Both the position numbers and the translations under genes were made by a program. DNA of 64,000 nucleotides from Acidobacteriota bacterium (GTDB lineage: Bacteria; Acidobacteriota; Terriglobia; Bryobacterales; Bryobacteraceae). The notes below the pieces were generated by a model. That model made no database searches. It was given only the letters and a program-made list of their open reading frames with translations, and was not told the origin of the DNA. Of the stretch, positions 44,648-54,503 are shown one piece after another. Where the stretch lies: contig JAFLBB010000003.1 in NCBI GenBank assembly GCA_017304135.1, positions 38,891 to 102,890 of the forward strand, given 5' to 3'. Each line of letters begins with the position of its first letter. The stretch's first letter is position 1.

Positions 44648-45616
44648 TTACTTCAGCTTCTCGGTCACCTGCACGTCGGTGGCAAGCCGGAAGCTGAGCT
44701 GCGTCTCGGCCGCCAGTTCAGCCGGCTTGCCGCGCGTGGCGAGTACACCGCCGCCGCCCGCGCCGCCGCCGATGGCCGCGCCAATAGCCGCTCCCTTGCC
44801 TCCACCGGCAATGGCGCCGATGGCCGCGCCAATGCCCGCCGCCGCGCCGACCTTGGCCGCATCGCTTTTGGCTGAACCTTCGGCCTCCTTGCGGAACGTG
44901 TCCGTGGAGATGGCCACATACTGGCCGTCGGAGCTGTGGAACTTCTTCAACTCAAGACCAAGGGAGGCGCGGCCCTTCACGCGGCCCGAGGCGACGGCTT
45001 CCACCACCACGCCCTCCACCTTGGAACCGCGCTCGGCGATGACGAGCCCGTCGATGATCAGCGGCTGGTCCATGGTGGCTGAAAAAGCGTCGCCGTTGGT
45101 TTGCACGCCGCTGGAGAGTTTCTCCATCAAGCGCACGTTCACCACGGTGCCGGCCGGGATCGTGATCGTCTTGGCCACGCGCACCTTGGGCGGATCGGGT
45201 CTGAACACCGGCGCCGGTTCGGGGGCGGGCGCGGGTGCGGGATCCGGAGCGGGCGTGGGGGCCGGTTCGTTTTTCGCCGTTTGTACGGGAGCAGGCGCGG
45301 GTTCCGGCTTCGGCTCGGGCTTTGGCTGGGCGGCGGGCATGGGCGAAGGCTTGGTCGACTTGGAGCCCGGCTTGGGGGAGGCCGTGACAGCCGGTCTGGA
45401 TGCGGGGGCCGGAGGCGCCACCGCTTCGGCCGTGGTCGGCGGGGGTGGGTTCACGGGCACACCGGGCACCGCCGGTTCAGCCATCGACGGTGCGGGGGGC
45501 TGATTGGCCGTGACCTCCGTCGGCGGCGCTGGCGGTGACTCCCGCTTCACCAACACCGCTACGCCCAGGGCCACCACCAGCCCCATCAAAAATGCAATGA
45601 CAACTTTCAGGTTCAT
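44648..45616 (-). CDS. Membrane-anchored Pro-rich protein with glycine-zipper domain
   Basis: 322 residues. A single N-terminal helix (~4-24) anchors it; ~30-150 is Pro/Ala/Lys-rich (many P-A-P and K-P-E-P units) and could span the periplasm; ~155-250 is a beta domain ('TITIPAGTVVNVRLMEKLSS'); ~250-295 is a glycine zipper ('GAAIGAIAGGGKGAAIGAAI') that may insert in a membrane. GGTGAGG eight bases before the ATG at 45616 sets the start. Function unknown; envelope integrity is a reasonable guess. Confidence 0.75.
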   Translation of the reverse strand: MNLKVVIAFLMGLVVALGVAVLVKRESPPAPPTEVTANQPPAPSMAEPAVPGVPVNPPPPTTAEAVAPPAPASRPAVTASPKPGSKSTKPSPMPAAQPKPEPKPEPAPAPVQTAKNEPAPTPAPDPAPAPAPEPAPVFRPDPPKVRVAKTITIPAGTVVNVRLMEKLSSGVQTNGDAFSATMDQPLIIDGLVIAERGSKVEGVVVEAVASGRVKGRASLGLELKKFHSSDGQYVAISTDTFRKEAEGSAKSDAAKVGAAAGIGAAIGAIAGGGKGAAIGAAIGGGAGGGGVLATRGKPAELAAETQLSFRLATDVQVTEKLK

Positions 45617-45795
45617 GGCCAAAGCCTCACCTTATCAAACGCGAAAACACCCCGCCAGGTTTCGGTGGGTTTCGGTGGGAATTCGCCTTTGCGGGCCACC
45701 TGGGCGGCTACGGCCAGGGCGGTGAGGCGGCGGGGCGACCAGGGCGGCGAGGCCGTGGGGCGGCGAGGCGGGAAATGCCGGTAAAATGAAAGGAA

Positions 45796-46818
45796 GTGTC
45801 GCAAGCGTTCCCATTTCCGCAGGAGTACTCGGCCGGGGGTGTCCGCATTCACCCGGCGACGGTGCTTGCGCCCATGGCCGGGGTCACCGACACGGTGTTC
45901 CGAACGTTCATCCGCAACCAGGGCGGCTGCGGTCTTCTGATGACCGAGTTCACCAGCTCGCACGGCATCACGCATTCGGCCCGCGCGCGCAACCAGGCCA
46001 AGCTGATGCGCTACCTCTACTTCGCCCCCCAGGAACGGCCCATTTCGGCCCAACTCTTCGGAGCCGATCCGAAGGTGATGGCCGACGCCGCGCGCGTCTG
46101 CCAGGACCTGGGCTTCGACACCGTCGACATCAACTTCGGCTGCCCGGTGAAGAAGGTGGTCCGCTGCAACGGCGGCTCGGGTTGCCTGCGTGACCTGCCG
46201 CTGATGGGCGAGTTGATGAAGGCCGTGAAGAGCGCCCTCACGATTCCGCTCACCATCAAGTTCCGCGCCGGTTGGAATGACAAGGAACTGGTGCACGTCG
46301 AGGTGGCCCGCATGGCCGAGGACATCGGCGTGGCCGCCGTGGCGCTGCATCCCCGCACGCGCGAGCAGGGCTACAGCGGGCGCGCCGACTGGACGCGCAT
46401 CGCCGAAGTGAAAGCCGCCGTGAAGATCCCCGTCATCGGCAACGGCGATGTGGTGACGCCGCAGGACGCCGTGCGCATGGTGCAAGAGACCGGCTGCGAT
46501 GCCGTGATGATCGGCCGCGCCGCTTCGTCGAACCCGTGGATCTTCCGCCAGATCGGCGAGTATGCCGCCACCGGGCGCTTCTTTGAGCCGAGTGACCAGG
46601 ACCGCTACGATATGATGCGCACCTACTATGCCATGATCGCCGAGCGCGGCGAGAGCGACGCCATCGGAAAAATGAAACAGTTCGCCAGTTACTTCACCCA
46701 CGGCGTGCGCAACGGCGCCAAGCTGCGCGCCGAGGTCTATCAGTCGCACGATGTGGCCGGGATCCGCGATCTTGTCGACCGCTTCTTCGAACGGGAACTG
46801 GCGGGCGTGGCAGCCTGA
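45796..46818 (+). CDS. dusB: tRNA-dihydrouridine synthase B
   Basis: 340 residues. '[14 protein letters not shown]' begins the FMN-binding TIM barrel, '[17 protein letters not shown]' contains the catalytic-cysteine GCP motif, '[13 protein letters not shown]' and '[13 protein letters not shown]' follow as in DusB, with a helical RNA-binding C-terminus. It reduces uridine in the D-loop of tRNAs with NADPH. GTG start after AAAGGAA with very short spacing. First gene of a dusB-rnhA-nadD operon, joined by TGATG to rnhA. Confidence 0.95.
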   Translation: MSQAFPFPQEYSAGGVRIHPATVLAPMAGVTDTVFRTFIRNQGGCGLLMTEFTSSHGITHSARARNQAKLMRYLYFAPQERPISAQLFGADPKVMADAARVCQDLGFDTVDINFGCPVKKVVRCNGGSGCLRDLPLMGELMKAVKSALTIPLTIKFRAGWNDKELVHVEVARMAEDIGVAAVALHPRTREQGYSGRADWTRIAEVKAAVKIPVIGNGDVVTPQDAVRMVQETGCDAVMIGRAASSNPWIFRQIGEYAATGRFFEPSDQDRYDMMRTYYAMIAERGESDAIGKMKQFASYFTHGVRNGAKLRAEVYQSHDVAGIRDLVDRFFERELAGVAA

Positions 46819-47258
46819 TGAAATCCGTCCAACTGATCACCGACGGCTCGTGCCTGGGCAACCCCGGTCCGGGCGGCTGGGCCTACATCCTGCGCTATGG
46901 CGCGCACAAGCGAGAGCACGCCGGCAGCGAGGCCCAAACCACGAACAACCGCATGGAGCTGACGGCTGCCATTCAAGGCCTGCGCGCGTTGAAGGAGCCC
47001 TGCCAGGTGACCATCATCACCGACTCCGAGTATGTGAAAAACGGCATCACCACGTGGCTCAAGGGCTGGAAGAAAAACGGTTGGAAAACCGCCGCCAAGA
47101 AGCCCGTAATGAACCAGGACCTGTGGCAGGAACTCGACGAAGCCGTCACCCACCACCAGACGGCCTGGGAGTGGACCAAGGGCCACGCCTCGCACGAAGA
47201 CAACAACCGCTGCGACGAGCTGGCCCGTGCCGCCGCCGAACGGATCGCCGGACGATGA
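46818..47258 (+). CDS. rnhA: Ribonuclease HI
   Basis: 146 residues. The catalytic carboxylates are in place: D9 in '[15 protein letters not shown]', E47 in 'NNRMELTAA', D69 in 'ITDSEYV' and a final Asp in 'NNRCDELAR'; '[11 protein letters not shown]' gives the conserved His. It cleaves RNA in RNA-DNA hybrids. Start overlaps the dusB stop by one base; its own stop overlaps nadD (ATGA). Confidence 0.97.
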   Translation: MKSVQLITDGSCLGNPGPGGWAYILRYGAHKREHAGSEAQTTNNRMELTAAIQGLRALKEPCQVTIITDSEYVKNGITTWLKGWKKNGWKTAAKKPVMNQDLWQELDEAVTHHQTAWEWTKGHASHEDNNRCDELARAAAERIAGR

Positions 47259-47830
47259 GCCTGGCCTACGCCATCTTCGGCGGCACCTTCGACCCCATCC
47301 ACACCGGCCACACCGCCGTCGCCAACGCCGCCGCGGAGCGCTGTGCGTTGGATGAAGTGCTGCTCATTCCCGCCGGCAATCCGCCGCATAAAGAGGGCCG
47401 CACTCGGACGCCGTTTTCGCATCGCCTGGCCATGGCCCGGCTGGCCTGTGCGCCGCATGCGAAGCTGCGCGTGTCAGATATGGAAGAAGGCTCGGCGCGC
47501 AGCTACTCCATCCTCACCATCGAGCGGTTGAAACAGGAGCGCCCGGGCGGCCGCCTGCTCTTCCTGATCGGCGCCGACGCGTTTTCGGAGATCGAAACCT
47601 GGTTCCGCTGGCGCGACGTAGTTGAACAGACCGAGTTCCTCGTCGTCTCGCGGCCGGGGCACGACTACGACATCCCCACGGGTGCGCGCGTCCACCGGCT
47701 CGATGACCTGGAGATCCCGATCAGTTCCTCGCAGATCCGCGAGCAACTGCGAGCCGGCCTTACACCCCAGGCTCTCGATGCGGCCGTGCTTGCCTACATC
47801 CGCGCGAACGCGCTCTACGCCGCTCAGTAG
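47255..47830 (+). CDS. nadD: Nicotinate-nucleotide adenylyltransferase
   Basis: 191 residues. '[13 protein letters not shown]' is the nucleotidyltransferase GGTFDPxHxGH signature, '[11 protein letters not shown]' binds the substrate, and '[15 protein letters not shown]' the closing motif. It makes NaAD from NaMN and ATP in NAD synthesis. Last gene of the operon; overlaps the convergent riboflavin synthase gene by 7 bases. Confidence 0.97.
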   Translation: MSLAYAIFGGTFDPIHTGHTAVANAAAERCALDEVLLIPAGNPPHKEGRTRTPFSHRLAMARLACAPHAKLRVSDMEEGSARSYSILTIERLKQERPGGRLLFLIGADAFSEIETWFRWRDVVEQTEFLVVSRPGHDYDIPTGARVHRLDDLEIPISSSQIREQLRAGLTPQALDAAVLAYIRANALYAAQ

Positions 47831-48465
47831 CCCTGTTCGCGCAGCTTATCGATGGATAGCCCGCTGGGCATCGAGATGCGCTGCAGCAGCTTCTCCACAT
47901 GCTTGGCCAGCACATCGCACTCCAGGTTCACACGGTCGCCGGTGCGCTTATTCTTGAGGTTCGTCTGCTCGTAGGTGTGCGGAATGATGGTGACGCTCAT
48001 CACGCCGCCTTCGATGGAAGCAATGGTCAGGCTGATGCCGTCGATGGCGATCGAACCCTTGAAAACGAGATAGCGCTCGAGCTCTTCGGGCACGCGCACG
48101 CGCAGCCACCAGTTGCCGTTGCCCACTGTTTCCAGGCTGAGCAACTCACCCGTGCCGTCGATGTGCCCTTGCACGATGTGGCCGCTCAGGCGCGACTGCG
48201 GCGACAGCGGGCGCTCCAGGTTCACCAGGCTTCCCGCGCGCAGGTCGCCAATGTTGGTGCGGCGCATGGTTTCCGGCGCGACGTCGGCGGCAAACGAGCC
48301 ACCCTTCAGATCGAGCGCCGTGAGGCAGCAGCCGTTCACGGCGATGCTCGATCCCGTGAACGCATCGGACAGCACCGCCGCGCAGCCAATGCGCAGCCGC
48401 GCGCCGTCGCCGCGGCCTTCGAGCGATTCCACACGTCCGGTTTCTTCTATGATTCCGGTGAACAT
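47824..48465 (-). CDS. ribE: Riboflavin synthase, alpha chain
   Basis: 213 residues with two lumazine-binding repeats. 'MFTGIIEETG' is the invariant N-terminus, 'SRLSGHIVQGHIDGTG' begins the second repeat. It converts two 6,7-dimethyl-8-ribityllumazine into riboflavin. Overlaps ribD by 19 bases upstream, so the two are translated together. No ribBA or ribH lies in the window. Confidence 0.96.
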   Translation of the reverse strand: MFTGIIEETGRVESLEGRGDGARLRIGCAAVLSDAFTGSSIAVNGCCLTALDLKGGSFAADVAPETMRRTNIGDLRAGSLVNLERPLSPQSRLSGHIVQGHIDGTGELLSLETVGNGNWWLRVRVPEELERYLVFKGSIAIDGISLTIASIEGGVMSVTIIPHTYEQTNLKNKRTGDRVNLECDVLAKHVEKLLQRISMPSGLSIDKLREQGY

Positions 48466-49601
48466 TCCGGCTCCAGTCCTTTGTCGAGATACGCCTCGAC
48501 GGCGAACTCATTGCGCGTGATGGCGTGCAACTCGACGTCGTGGAAGAGAATCGCGTCGGCGCGGCTGAGCCGCCCGATGCCGCCCGCCACCGGCAGCGAC
48601 ATCATGCCGCCCAAAATCTTTGGCGCGTAGTAGAAGAAGATCTTGTCCACGACGCCCGATTCGAGCATCGCCCAGTTCACTTTGCTGCCCGCTTCGATCA
48701 TCAGCGACAGATAGCGCCGCCGTCCCAGCTCTTCCACCAACAGGTGCGGACTGACGCGCCCGCCCGAGCCGTCGCACACCAGCACCTCAATGCCTTTGGC
48801 TTCGAGCGCCTTGCGCCGCTCGGCCGACGCCGCCGAGGTGGTCACCATCAGCAGGTCGCCGCGCGCGCTTTCCACCATGTGCGAGTGCATCGGAATGCGC
48901 AGTTGCGAATCGAGCACGATGCGCAGAAACGGGCGGCTGCGCTCGCGCCCCGTGCGGTCCGTCAGCATCGGGTCGTCGGCGAGCACGGTGCCGATGCCGG
49001 TGAGAATCGCATCGTGCGCGTGGCGCACATCCTGCACATGGCGGCGCGCCAGCTCTGAAGTGATCCAGCCCTGGTTGTCCTCCGGCGCGGCGATCTTGCC
49101 GTCGAGCGTGAGCGCGGCCTTGAGCGTCACCAGCGGCAGGGCGCGTTTCATGAAGTGCGCGAAGGGTTCGTTCAGCTTGAAGGCTTCGTCGCGGAAACGC
49201 CCGGCCATCTCCACCTCCACGCCGGCCGCGCGCAGTTTCTCAAAGCCCTTTCCGGAGACGAGCGGATTGGGGTCCTCCATCGCCGCCACAACGCGCACAA
49301 TGCCGGAGGCGACCACGGCATCGGCGCAGGGCGGCGTGCGGCCCTCATGGGCGCAGGGTTCGAGGTTGATGTAAAGCGTGGCCCCGCGCGCCCGTTCGCC
49401 CGCCTGTTCGATGGCCAGGATTTCGGCGTGTTTCACGCCGGCGAAGGTATGCACGCCCTGCCCCACCACCTGGCCGCCCCTCACCACCAGCGCCCCGACC
49501 ATCGGATTCGGACTCGTCACTCCGATTCCCAACCGCGCCAGGTCAAGCGCCCGTTGCATCATTGTCTGCGTGAAATCATCGGCCATGGCCGCCCCCGTCA
49601 T
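48447..49601 (-). CDS. ribD: Bifunctional diaminohydroxyphosphoribosylaminopyrimidine deaminase/reductase
   Basis: 384 residues. Deaminase domain with zinc ligands H58-A-E60, C83 and C92 ('EPCAHEGRTPPCADA'), then a RibD C-terminal reductase ('LKAALTLDGKIA', 'ILTGIGTVLADDP'). It performs steps two and three of riboflavin synthesis. ATG at 49601 overlaps the ftsY stop (ATGA); Met at 49586 is the alternative. Part of ftsY-ribD-ribE. Confidence 0.96.
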   Translation of the reverse strand: MTGAAMADDFTQTMMQRALDLARLGIGVTSPNPMVGALVVRGGQVVGQGVHTFAGVKHAEILAIEQAGERARGATLYINLEPCAHEGRTPPCADAVVASGIVRVVAAMEDPNPLVSGKGFEKLRAAGVEVEMAGRFRDEAFKLNEPFAHFMKRALPLVTLKAALTLDGKIAAPEDNQGWITSELARRHVQDVRHAHDAILTGIGTVLADDPMLTDRTGRERSRPFLRIVLDSQLRIPMHSHMVESARGDLLMVTTSAASAERRKALEAKGIEVLVCDGSGGRVSPHLLVEELGRRRYLSLMIEAGSKVNWAMLESGVVDKIFFYYAPKILGGMMSLPVAGGIGRLSRADAILFHDVELHAITRNEFAVEAYLDKGLEPECSPES

Positions 49602-50620
49602 GCCAGCAAGGTTCCCACGAATTGTTCGGCGTCGAATGGCAGCAGGTCACCGGCCTGCTCGCCCACGCCGATGTAGCGGATGGGCAGCATCAGTTCGCGC
49701 GCGATGGCCACCACCACGCCGCCCTTGGCCGTCCCATCGAGCTTGGTCAACACAATCCCCGTCACGCCGCTCGATTCGGTGAACTTCCGCGCCTGTTCGA
49801 GGCCGTTCTGCCCCGTGGTGGCGTCCATCACCAGCCACACCTCGTGCGGCGCATCGGGAATCACCTTTTGCGCCGTCCGCCGCATCTTGTCGAGCTCGGC
49901 CATCAGGTTCGACTTGGTGTGCAGGCGTCCGGCCGTATCGACGATGACGTAATCAGTCGAGCGCGACTTGGCCGCCTGCAGGGCATCGAACATCACCGAG
50001 CTCGGATCGGCCCCGGCCTTCTGGCGGATCACCTCGGTCGACGTGCGCTGGCCCCACACCTCCAACTGTTCAATGGCCGCCGCGCGGAAGGTGTCGGCCG
50101 CGCACAGCAGCACGCTCTTGCCCTCACCGCCCAACTGCTGCGCCAGTTTGCCGATGGTGGTCGTCTTGCCCACGCCGTTCACGCCGACGATCATGAGCAC
50201 CGTGGGCGGCGTGGCCGCGCGCACCAGGGGCCGTTCGGCCGTCTGCAACACCTCAAGCAGATGCTCGCGGATGAGCGCCTTCAACTCGCCGGCGTCGTTC
50301 ACCAGCTTGCGGTCCACGCGCTGGCGGATGCGCTCCAGCACCTCGGTGGCCGTCTGGATGCCGACGTCGGCGCCGATGAGGGCAAACTCCAACTCCTCAA
50401 GCAGCTCGGCGTCGATCTCCTTCTTGCCCTGGATGGTGTCTTCAAGCGCGGTGACGATGCCCGCGCGCGTCTTCTGGATGCCTTGCTTCAGGCGGTCCAG
50501 CAGCGACGAGGCTTTTTGCGCGGCGGGGGGCGCGGCCGGCGCGGCGCTGCCCGTTTGCGGGGCGGACGCCTCTCCAGCGCGCTCCTTGGAATCACCGGAG
50601 CCGAATAGCGATCGAATCAT
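49598..50620 (-). CDS. ftsY: Signal recognition particle receptor FtsY
   Basis: 340 residues. Short acidic/Ala-Pro N-terminal region (no long A domain), then the N domain and the NG GTPase: 'IVGVNGVGKTTTIGKLAQ' (P loop), 'DTAGRLHTKSNLMAEL', 'TKLDGTAKGG' and C-terminal 'GVGEQAGDLLPFDAEQFV'. It receives ribosome-SRP complexes at the inner membrane. ATG at 50620 preferred (GGGA upstream) over 50632 and 50671. Divergent from the kinase gene by 70 bases. Confidence 0.96.
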   Translation of the reverse strand: MIRSLFGSGDSKERAGEASAPQTGSAAPAAPPAAQKASSLLDRLKQGIQKTRAGIVTALEDTIQGKKEIDAELLEELEFALIGADVGIQTATEVLERIRQRVDRKLVNDAGELKALIREHLLEVLQTAERPLVRAATPPTVLMIVGVNGVGKTTTIGKLAQQLGGEGKSVLLCAADTFRAAAIEQLEVWGQRTSTEVIRQKAGADPSSVMFDALQAAKSRSTDYVIVDTAGRLHTKSNLMAELDKMRRTAQKVIPDAPHEVWLVMDATTGQNGLEQARKFTESSGVTGIVLTKLDGTAKGGVVVAIARELMLPIRYIGVGEQAGDLLPFDAEQFVGTLLA

Positions 50621-50690
50621 GGGAAATCCCATTGTATCGTGTGCACTTCCGCGCGGCCCCCCACGCGCCATACGCTACACTGTTGGGGAC

Positions 50691-52358
50691 ATGGAGCGCA
50701 TTGGCCGGTACCAGATTACCGGCGAATTGGGCCGTGGTGGGATGGGCATTGTGTACCGTGCCCAGGACCCCGCCATCGGCCGCACAGTCGCGATCAAAAC
50801 CATCCGCCTCGACTCGATCAGCGATCCAGCCGAGTTGCGGCAGCTACGCGACCGTCTGCTGCGCGAAGCGCGCTCGGCCGGACTGCTCTCGCACCCTTCG
50901 ATCGTCACCATCTACGACATCGGGCAGGAAGGCAACATGGCTTACATCGCCATGGAGTTCGTCCAAGGCGTGACGCTCGAACAACTGGTGCGCGACAAGG
51001 GCCCCCTGCCCGGCGACGAGCTGATCCGGGTGCTGCAGGCCACCGCCGAAGCGCTCGACCATGCCCACGCCCAGGGCATCATTCACCGCGATGTGAAGCC
51101 GGCCAACATTATGATCTCCGACGCCGGCGCGGTGAAGATCACCGATTTCGGCGTGGCCAAAATCGCCTCGCAAAACATGACGCAGGCCGACATGATTCTC
51201 GGCACGCCCAGCTTTATGTCGCCTGAACAGATCGAGGGCCGGCCCATCGATGGCCGCTCCGATCAGTTTGCCCTCGGTGTCATCGCCTATGAGCTGCTCA
51301 CCGGCGAACGGCCTTTCGTCGGCGACACACTGCCCGGCCTGCTCTATCAGATCGTGAAGCAGGAGCCGGTCTCGCCGCACCTGCTCAATTCCACGCTGCG
51401 CGATTCGGTGTCGCGCGTCATTGCCCAGGCGCTCGACAAGCATCCCGACCAGCGCTTCCTGAAGTGCACGGCCTTTGTGCGCGCGCTGGAGGCCGCGCTG
51501 AATGAGTCGCGCGGCTGGCGTGCCATTCCCAAAGGCGCCGCCGCCAGCCAGGACACCGTGGCCGCACCGGCCGTCTCACAGGCGTCGGTGACGCTGCCTC
51601 CTCCCCGCCGCTCCTCGCGCGACTTGGAAGAGGATCCGCCCGCCCGCTCCAACCGGTGGCCCTTCCTCGCCGCCGCGGCGGGTGTGTTAGCCGCCGCCGG
51701 CGCGGGTTACGTTTACTACTTGAACCGCCCCTACATGCCGGCGCCGCAGCCCGAAGCGGTGGCCGAGCAAACAATCCAGCCCCCGGTGGCGAAAGTGGAC
51801 CGGCCCAGCCCCATGCCGCCTCCCCCAGGGCAGACGCAAACCTCCACCACGCCCACGCCGGCTCCCACCACGCCTACGCCGGCTCCCACCGAGCCGCGTC
51901 CAGGCGGCCAGCCGCCCACGCCGCGGCCCAGCGACAACCCACCGGCCGGCTCCACCATCGTCGACATCATCACCAATCCCGGCGGCGCCACCGTCTCCAT
52001 CGACAACGGCCAGAGCACCTGCTTAACCCCCTGCCCGCAGTCGCTCGCCAACGGACGCCATGTGCTCACCTTCACGCTGGCCGGTTACCGCGGCACGACG
52101 CGCATCATCAACCTGCCGCAGGAGAGCACCATCAACATGACGCTCCAGCGCGCCGAAGGCACGCTCGCCATCCGCACCACGCCCGCCGGCGCGAGCATCT
52201 ATATCGACGGACAGGCGCGCGCCGAAAAGACGAACGCCATGATCAGCCTCCCCGCCGGCATGCACAAGATCACCCTCAAGCGCGACGGCGTGCCCGACTA
52301 TGAGGAGTCGATTGAGGTGAAGGACCAGGTGATCACCACGGTCAGCGTGAACTGGTAG
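50691..52358 (+). CDS. PknB-like Ser/Thr protein kinase with extracytoplasmic PEGA domains
   Basis: 555 residues. Kinase domain ~5-270: glycine loop 'GELGRGGMGIVYRA', K36, HRDVKPAN (D134) and DFG (152-154). A linker, one membrane segment (~325-348), a Pro/Thr-rich stretch with a duplicated 7-residue unit, then two PEGA domains ('NPGGATVSIDNGQ', 'TPAGASIYIDGQA'). The arrangement is common in Acidobacteria and Myxobacteria; PEGA domains sense or bind surface polymers. Ends 5 bases before the convergent dehydrogenase operon. Confidence 0.93.
   Translation: MERIGRYQITGELGRGGMGIVYRAQDPAIGRTVAIKTIRLDSISDPAELRQLRDRLLREARSAGLLSHPSIVTIYDIGQEGNMAYIAMEFVQGVTLEQLVRDKGPLPGDELIRVLQATAEALDHAHAQGIIHRDVKPANIMISDAGAVKITDFGVAKIASQNMTQADMILGTPSFMSPEQIEGRPIDGRSDQFALGVIAYELLTGERPFVGDTLPGLLYQIVKQEPVSPHLLNSTLRDSVSRVIAQALDKHPDQRFLKCTAFVRALEAALNESRGWRAIPKGAAASQDTVAAPAVSQASVTLPPPRRSSRDLEEDPPARSNRWPFLAAAAGVLAAAGAGYVYYLNRPYMPAPQPEAVAEQTIQPPVAKVDRPSPMPPPPGQTQTSTTPTPAPTTPTPAPTEPRPGGQPPTPRPSDNPPAGSTIVDIITNPGGATVSIDNGQSTCLTPCPQSLANGRHVLTFTLAGYRGTTRIINLPQESTINMTLQRAEGTLAIRTTPAGASIYIDGQARAEKTNAMISLPAGMHKITLKRDGVPDYEESIEVKDQVITTVSVNW
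51846..51887 (+). repeat. Two tandem 21-bp units in the kinase linker
   Basis: Units 51846-51866 and 51867-51887 differ at one base and encode TTPTPAP-type repeats in the extracytoplasmic linker of the kinase. Such units expand and contract easily. Confidence 0.85.
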
Positions 52359-52363
52359 CGCGC

Positions 52364-52936
52364 TCAGCCTTCGCAGTTCGGATATTCGGCCAGCACGGTG
52401 TTGCCCGTGTAGCGCAATGTGTCCACCAGGCCGGTCTTCGAGGTGAAGTAGCCGTCCGCGGTGAGGCTCTTCACTGACTTGAAGAAGCGCACGCCCAACT
52501 CGCCCTGCTCGCCCGGCTTGAGCTTGTCGGCTTGCGCGCACAGCGGCTCGAGCAAGGCCACCTGCGCGGCTTCGTCCAATGCGAGAAACGCTTTGCCGCG
52601 CTGCGTGCGGCTGTGTTCGTCGAGCCACGCGCAGCCCCGGCCCAGCAGTTGCCGTATGCCCGCATTGCCGCCCGCGACGTGGTCCATGTATTGCGGCACG
52701 CCGGCCGCCACCGCGCCGGGCGTGTCCGTTGCCGGAATGATCAGGTCGGCCATGCGCGAGAGCAGGGCAAACTCGGCCGCCGTCAGCGTCTTCGGCTTCA
52801 ACGGCATCTGCACCTGCACGAGCGGCGCTCCGTTGTGGTCGGCATGCTGGCCGTAGAGCTCGTTCGACGAATAAGGCGTGGCGCACGTGGCCCCGATCGC
52901 CCCCAGGATCTTCAACGTGTCGCGGCGTCCGCTCAT
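52364..52936 (-). CDS. Gluconate 2-dehydrogenase subunit 3-like protein (Tat signal)
   Basis: 190 residues. 'SGRRDTLKILGAIGATCA' is a twin-arginine signal. 'LLSRMADLIIPATDTPGAVAAGVPQYMD' (in parts) is the Gluconate_2-dh3 signature. In known enzymes this small subunit chaperones and exports the FAD catalytic subunit by a hitch-hiker route. That fits here: the GMC gene next to it has no signal and overlaps it by 4 bases (ATGA). Last gene of the operon. Confidence 0.9.
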   Translation of the reverse strand: MSGRRDTLKILGAIGATCATPYSSNELYGQHADHNGAPLVQVQMPLKPKTLTAAEFALLSRMADLIIPATDTPGAVAAGVPQYMDHVAGGNAGIRQLLGRGCAWLDEHSRTQRGKAFLALDEAAQVALLEPLCAQADKLKPGEQGELGVRFFKSVKSLTADGYFTSKTGLVDTLRYTGNTVLAEYPNCEG

Positions 52937-54498
52937 GCCAGCTCCTTTTTGCGCAGCCCTTCGGCGATGAACGCGGCCGTGCGCGCCGCCAGCGCCATCA
53001 TCGTGTGCGTGGGGTTCTTCTCACTGGCCGAGGGAAACACACTGCCATCGACGACGAACAGGTTCTTCACATCGTGCGACTGGCACCACTGGTTCACCAC
53101 GCTCGTCTTGGGGTCGGAGCCCATACGCGCCCCGCCCAGTTCGTGATTCGTGCGCGGCTCGTCGTTTACGCTCAGAATCTCCGCGCCCGACGCTTCGAGA
53201 ATGCGCACGCTCCAGGCCGACATGTCCTTGAAGATCTTCCAATCGTTGTCGCCCCAGAACACATGCCGCCTGGCCAGCGGCAACCCGTGCCCGTCCTTCT
53301 TCGACTCATCCAAATCGATGTAGCTCTTCGCGTTGGGCAGCATCTCGCCGTAGGGCGAAAACGTGAGGAACGCCGGATAGCGCGCCTGCACGCTCTCTTT
53401 GAACGGCTTGCCCATGCCCGGCAGGCTGCGCGCCCAACCGACGGCGCGGTGGTTCTGATAGTTGAACTGCACGCCGAAGCTGCGCGCATAGTCGCGCTTG
53501 CGGCCATGCATGAACGACGGCACGTAGGCATGATCGAGATAGCCTTCGTCGTTCACGCCGCCCTTGCCGATGAAGTCCTTCAGGAAACACTGCACACCGC
53601 CGGTGAAGTGCGGAATGAAGTGCTTGCCCAACTGGCCGCTGGAATTCCCAAGGCCATTGGGATAGAGCCGCGACTTCGACATCTGCAGCAAGGCCACGCT
53701 CTGCACACAGGCGCAACTCACCACCACCACCCGCCCGCGCACCTCGCCTTCGGCCTTAGTCTCGCGGTTCAGAAAGCTGACGCCGGTCACGCGGTTCTCC
53801 ACGCTCACATTCACCGCACGCACAATCGAGTTGTGGAAGATGGTGAGCTTGCCCGTCTTCAACGCCGGCCGCAGATGCACGTCGGCGGAGTTGTACTTGG
53901 CCACCACGTCGCAGCCGGCCATGCAGTTGCCGCAGAAGTGGCAGGCCGGGCGCCCGAACTTAGCCCGCGAGAGCGTCGCCTTGCGCACGTGAATCACCTT
54001 CACGCCGAGCTTTGCCGCGCCGCGCTTCACGGCCACGTCGGTGCACTTCAACGGCACCGGCGGCAGAAACACGCCATCCGGCAAATCGTCCAGCCCGTCG
54101 AGATTGCCGCACACGCCCACCTCGCGCTCGATCTTCCCGTACCACGGGGCCATGTCGGCATAGCGCAGGGGCCAGTTCTCGCCCGCGCCATCGTGCGACT
54201 TCCCTTGAAAATCACGCTCGGAAAAGCGCCACGCCACGGCGTTCCAGGTGAGGCTCTTGCCGCCCACGCCGCGCGCCCGTTCGCTTTCGAACCCCGCCTT
54301 GCCCGGCTTCATCGTTGGAATGTGCCGGTTGGGGAATTGAAACGGCATGGCATGCGTGTTGAAGTCGGTGCGCGTGTTGATCGGCGGTCCGCCCTCCACC
54401 ACCGCTACATCCACGCCCATCCCGGCGAGGTGACCGGCCAGCGTTCCGCCCGATGCGCCCGAGCCCACCACCACTACGTCGAATATCTTGTCCGCCAT
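52933..54498 (-). CDS. GMC family oxidoreductase, gluconate/glucose dehydrogenase-like, with Cys cluster
   Basis: 521 residues. 'FDVVVVGSGASGGTLAGHLA' binds FAD; 'NPTHTMMALAARTA' is the GMC C-terminal motif. 'ACHFCGNCMAGC' (~185-195) has four cysteines spaced CxxCxxCxxxC, matching the region that holds an Fe-S cluster in bacterial FAD-glucose dehydrogenase alpha subunits. It should oxidise a sugar or alcohol in the periplasm once exported with its small subunit. ATG at 54498 lies 5 bases after the E1 stop; TTG 54507 would overlap it. Confidence 0.9.
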   Translation of the reverse strand: MADKIFDVVVVGSGASGGTLAGHLAGMGVDVAVVEGGPPINTRTDFNTHAMPFQFPNRHIPTMKPGKAGFESERARGVGGKSLTWNAVAWRFSERDFQGKSHDGAGENWPLRYADMAPWYGKIEREVGVCGNLDGLDDLPDGVFLPPVPLKCTDVAVKRGAAKLGVKVIHVRKATLSRAKFGRPACHFCGNCMAGCDVVAKYNSADVHLRPALKTGKLTIFHNSIVRAVNVSVENRVTGVSFLNRETKAEGEVRGRVVVVSCACVQSVALLQMSKSRLYPNGLGNSSGQLGKHFIPHFTGGVQCFLKDFIGKGGVNDEGYLDHAYVPSFMHGRKRDYARSFGVQFNYQNHRAVGWARSLPGMGKPFKESVQARYPAFLTFSPYGEMLPNAKSYIDLDESKKDGHGLPLARRHVFWGDNDWKIFKDMSAWSVRILEASGAEILSVNDEPRTNHELGGARMGSDPKTSVVNQWCQSHDVKNLFVVDGSVFPSASEKNPTHTMMALAARTAAFIAEGLRKKELA

Positions 54499-54503
54499 GC
54501 TGT

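Noticed and set aside
45617..45795. Short G-rich repeats (TTTCGGTGGG twice, several GGCGGCGAGGC) before dusB
   Set aside because: Too short and irregular to be a CRISPR or regulatory array; probably simple-sequence drift between two genes.
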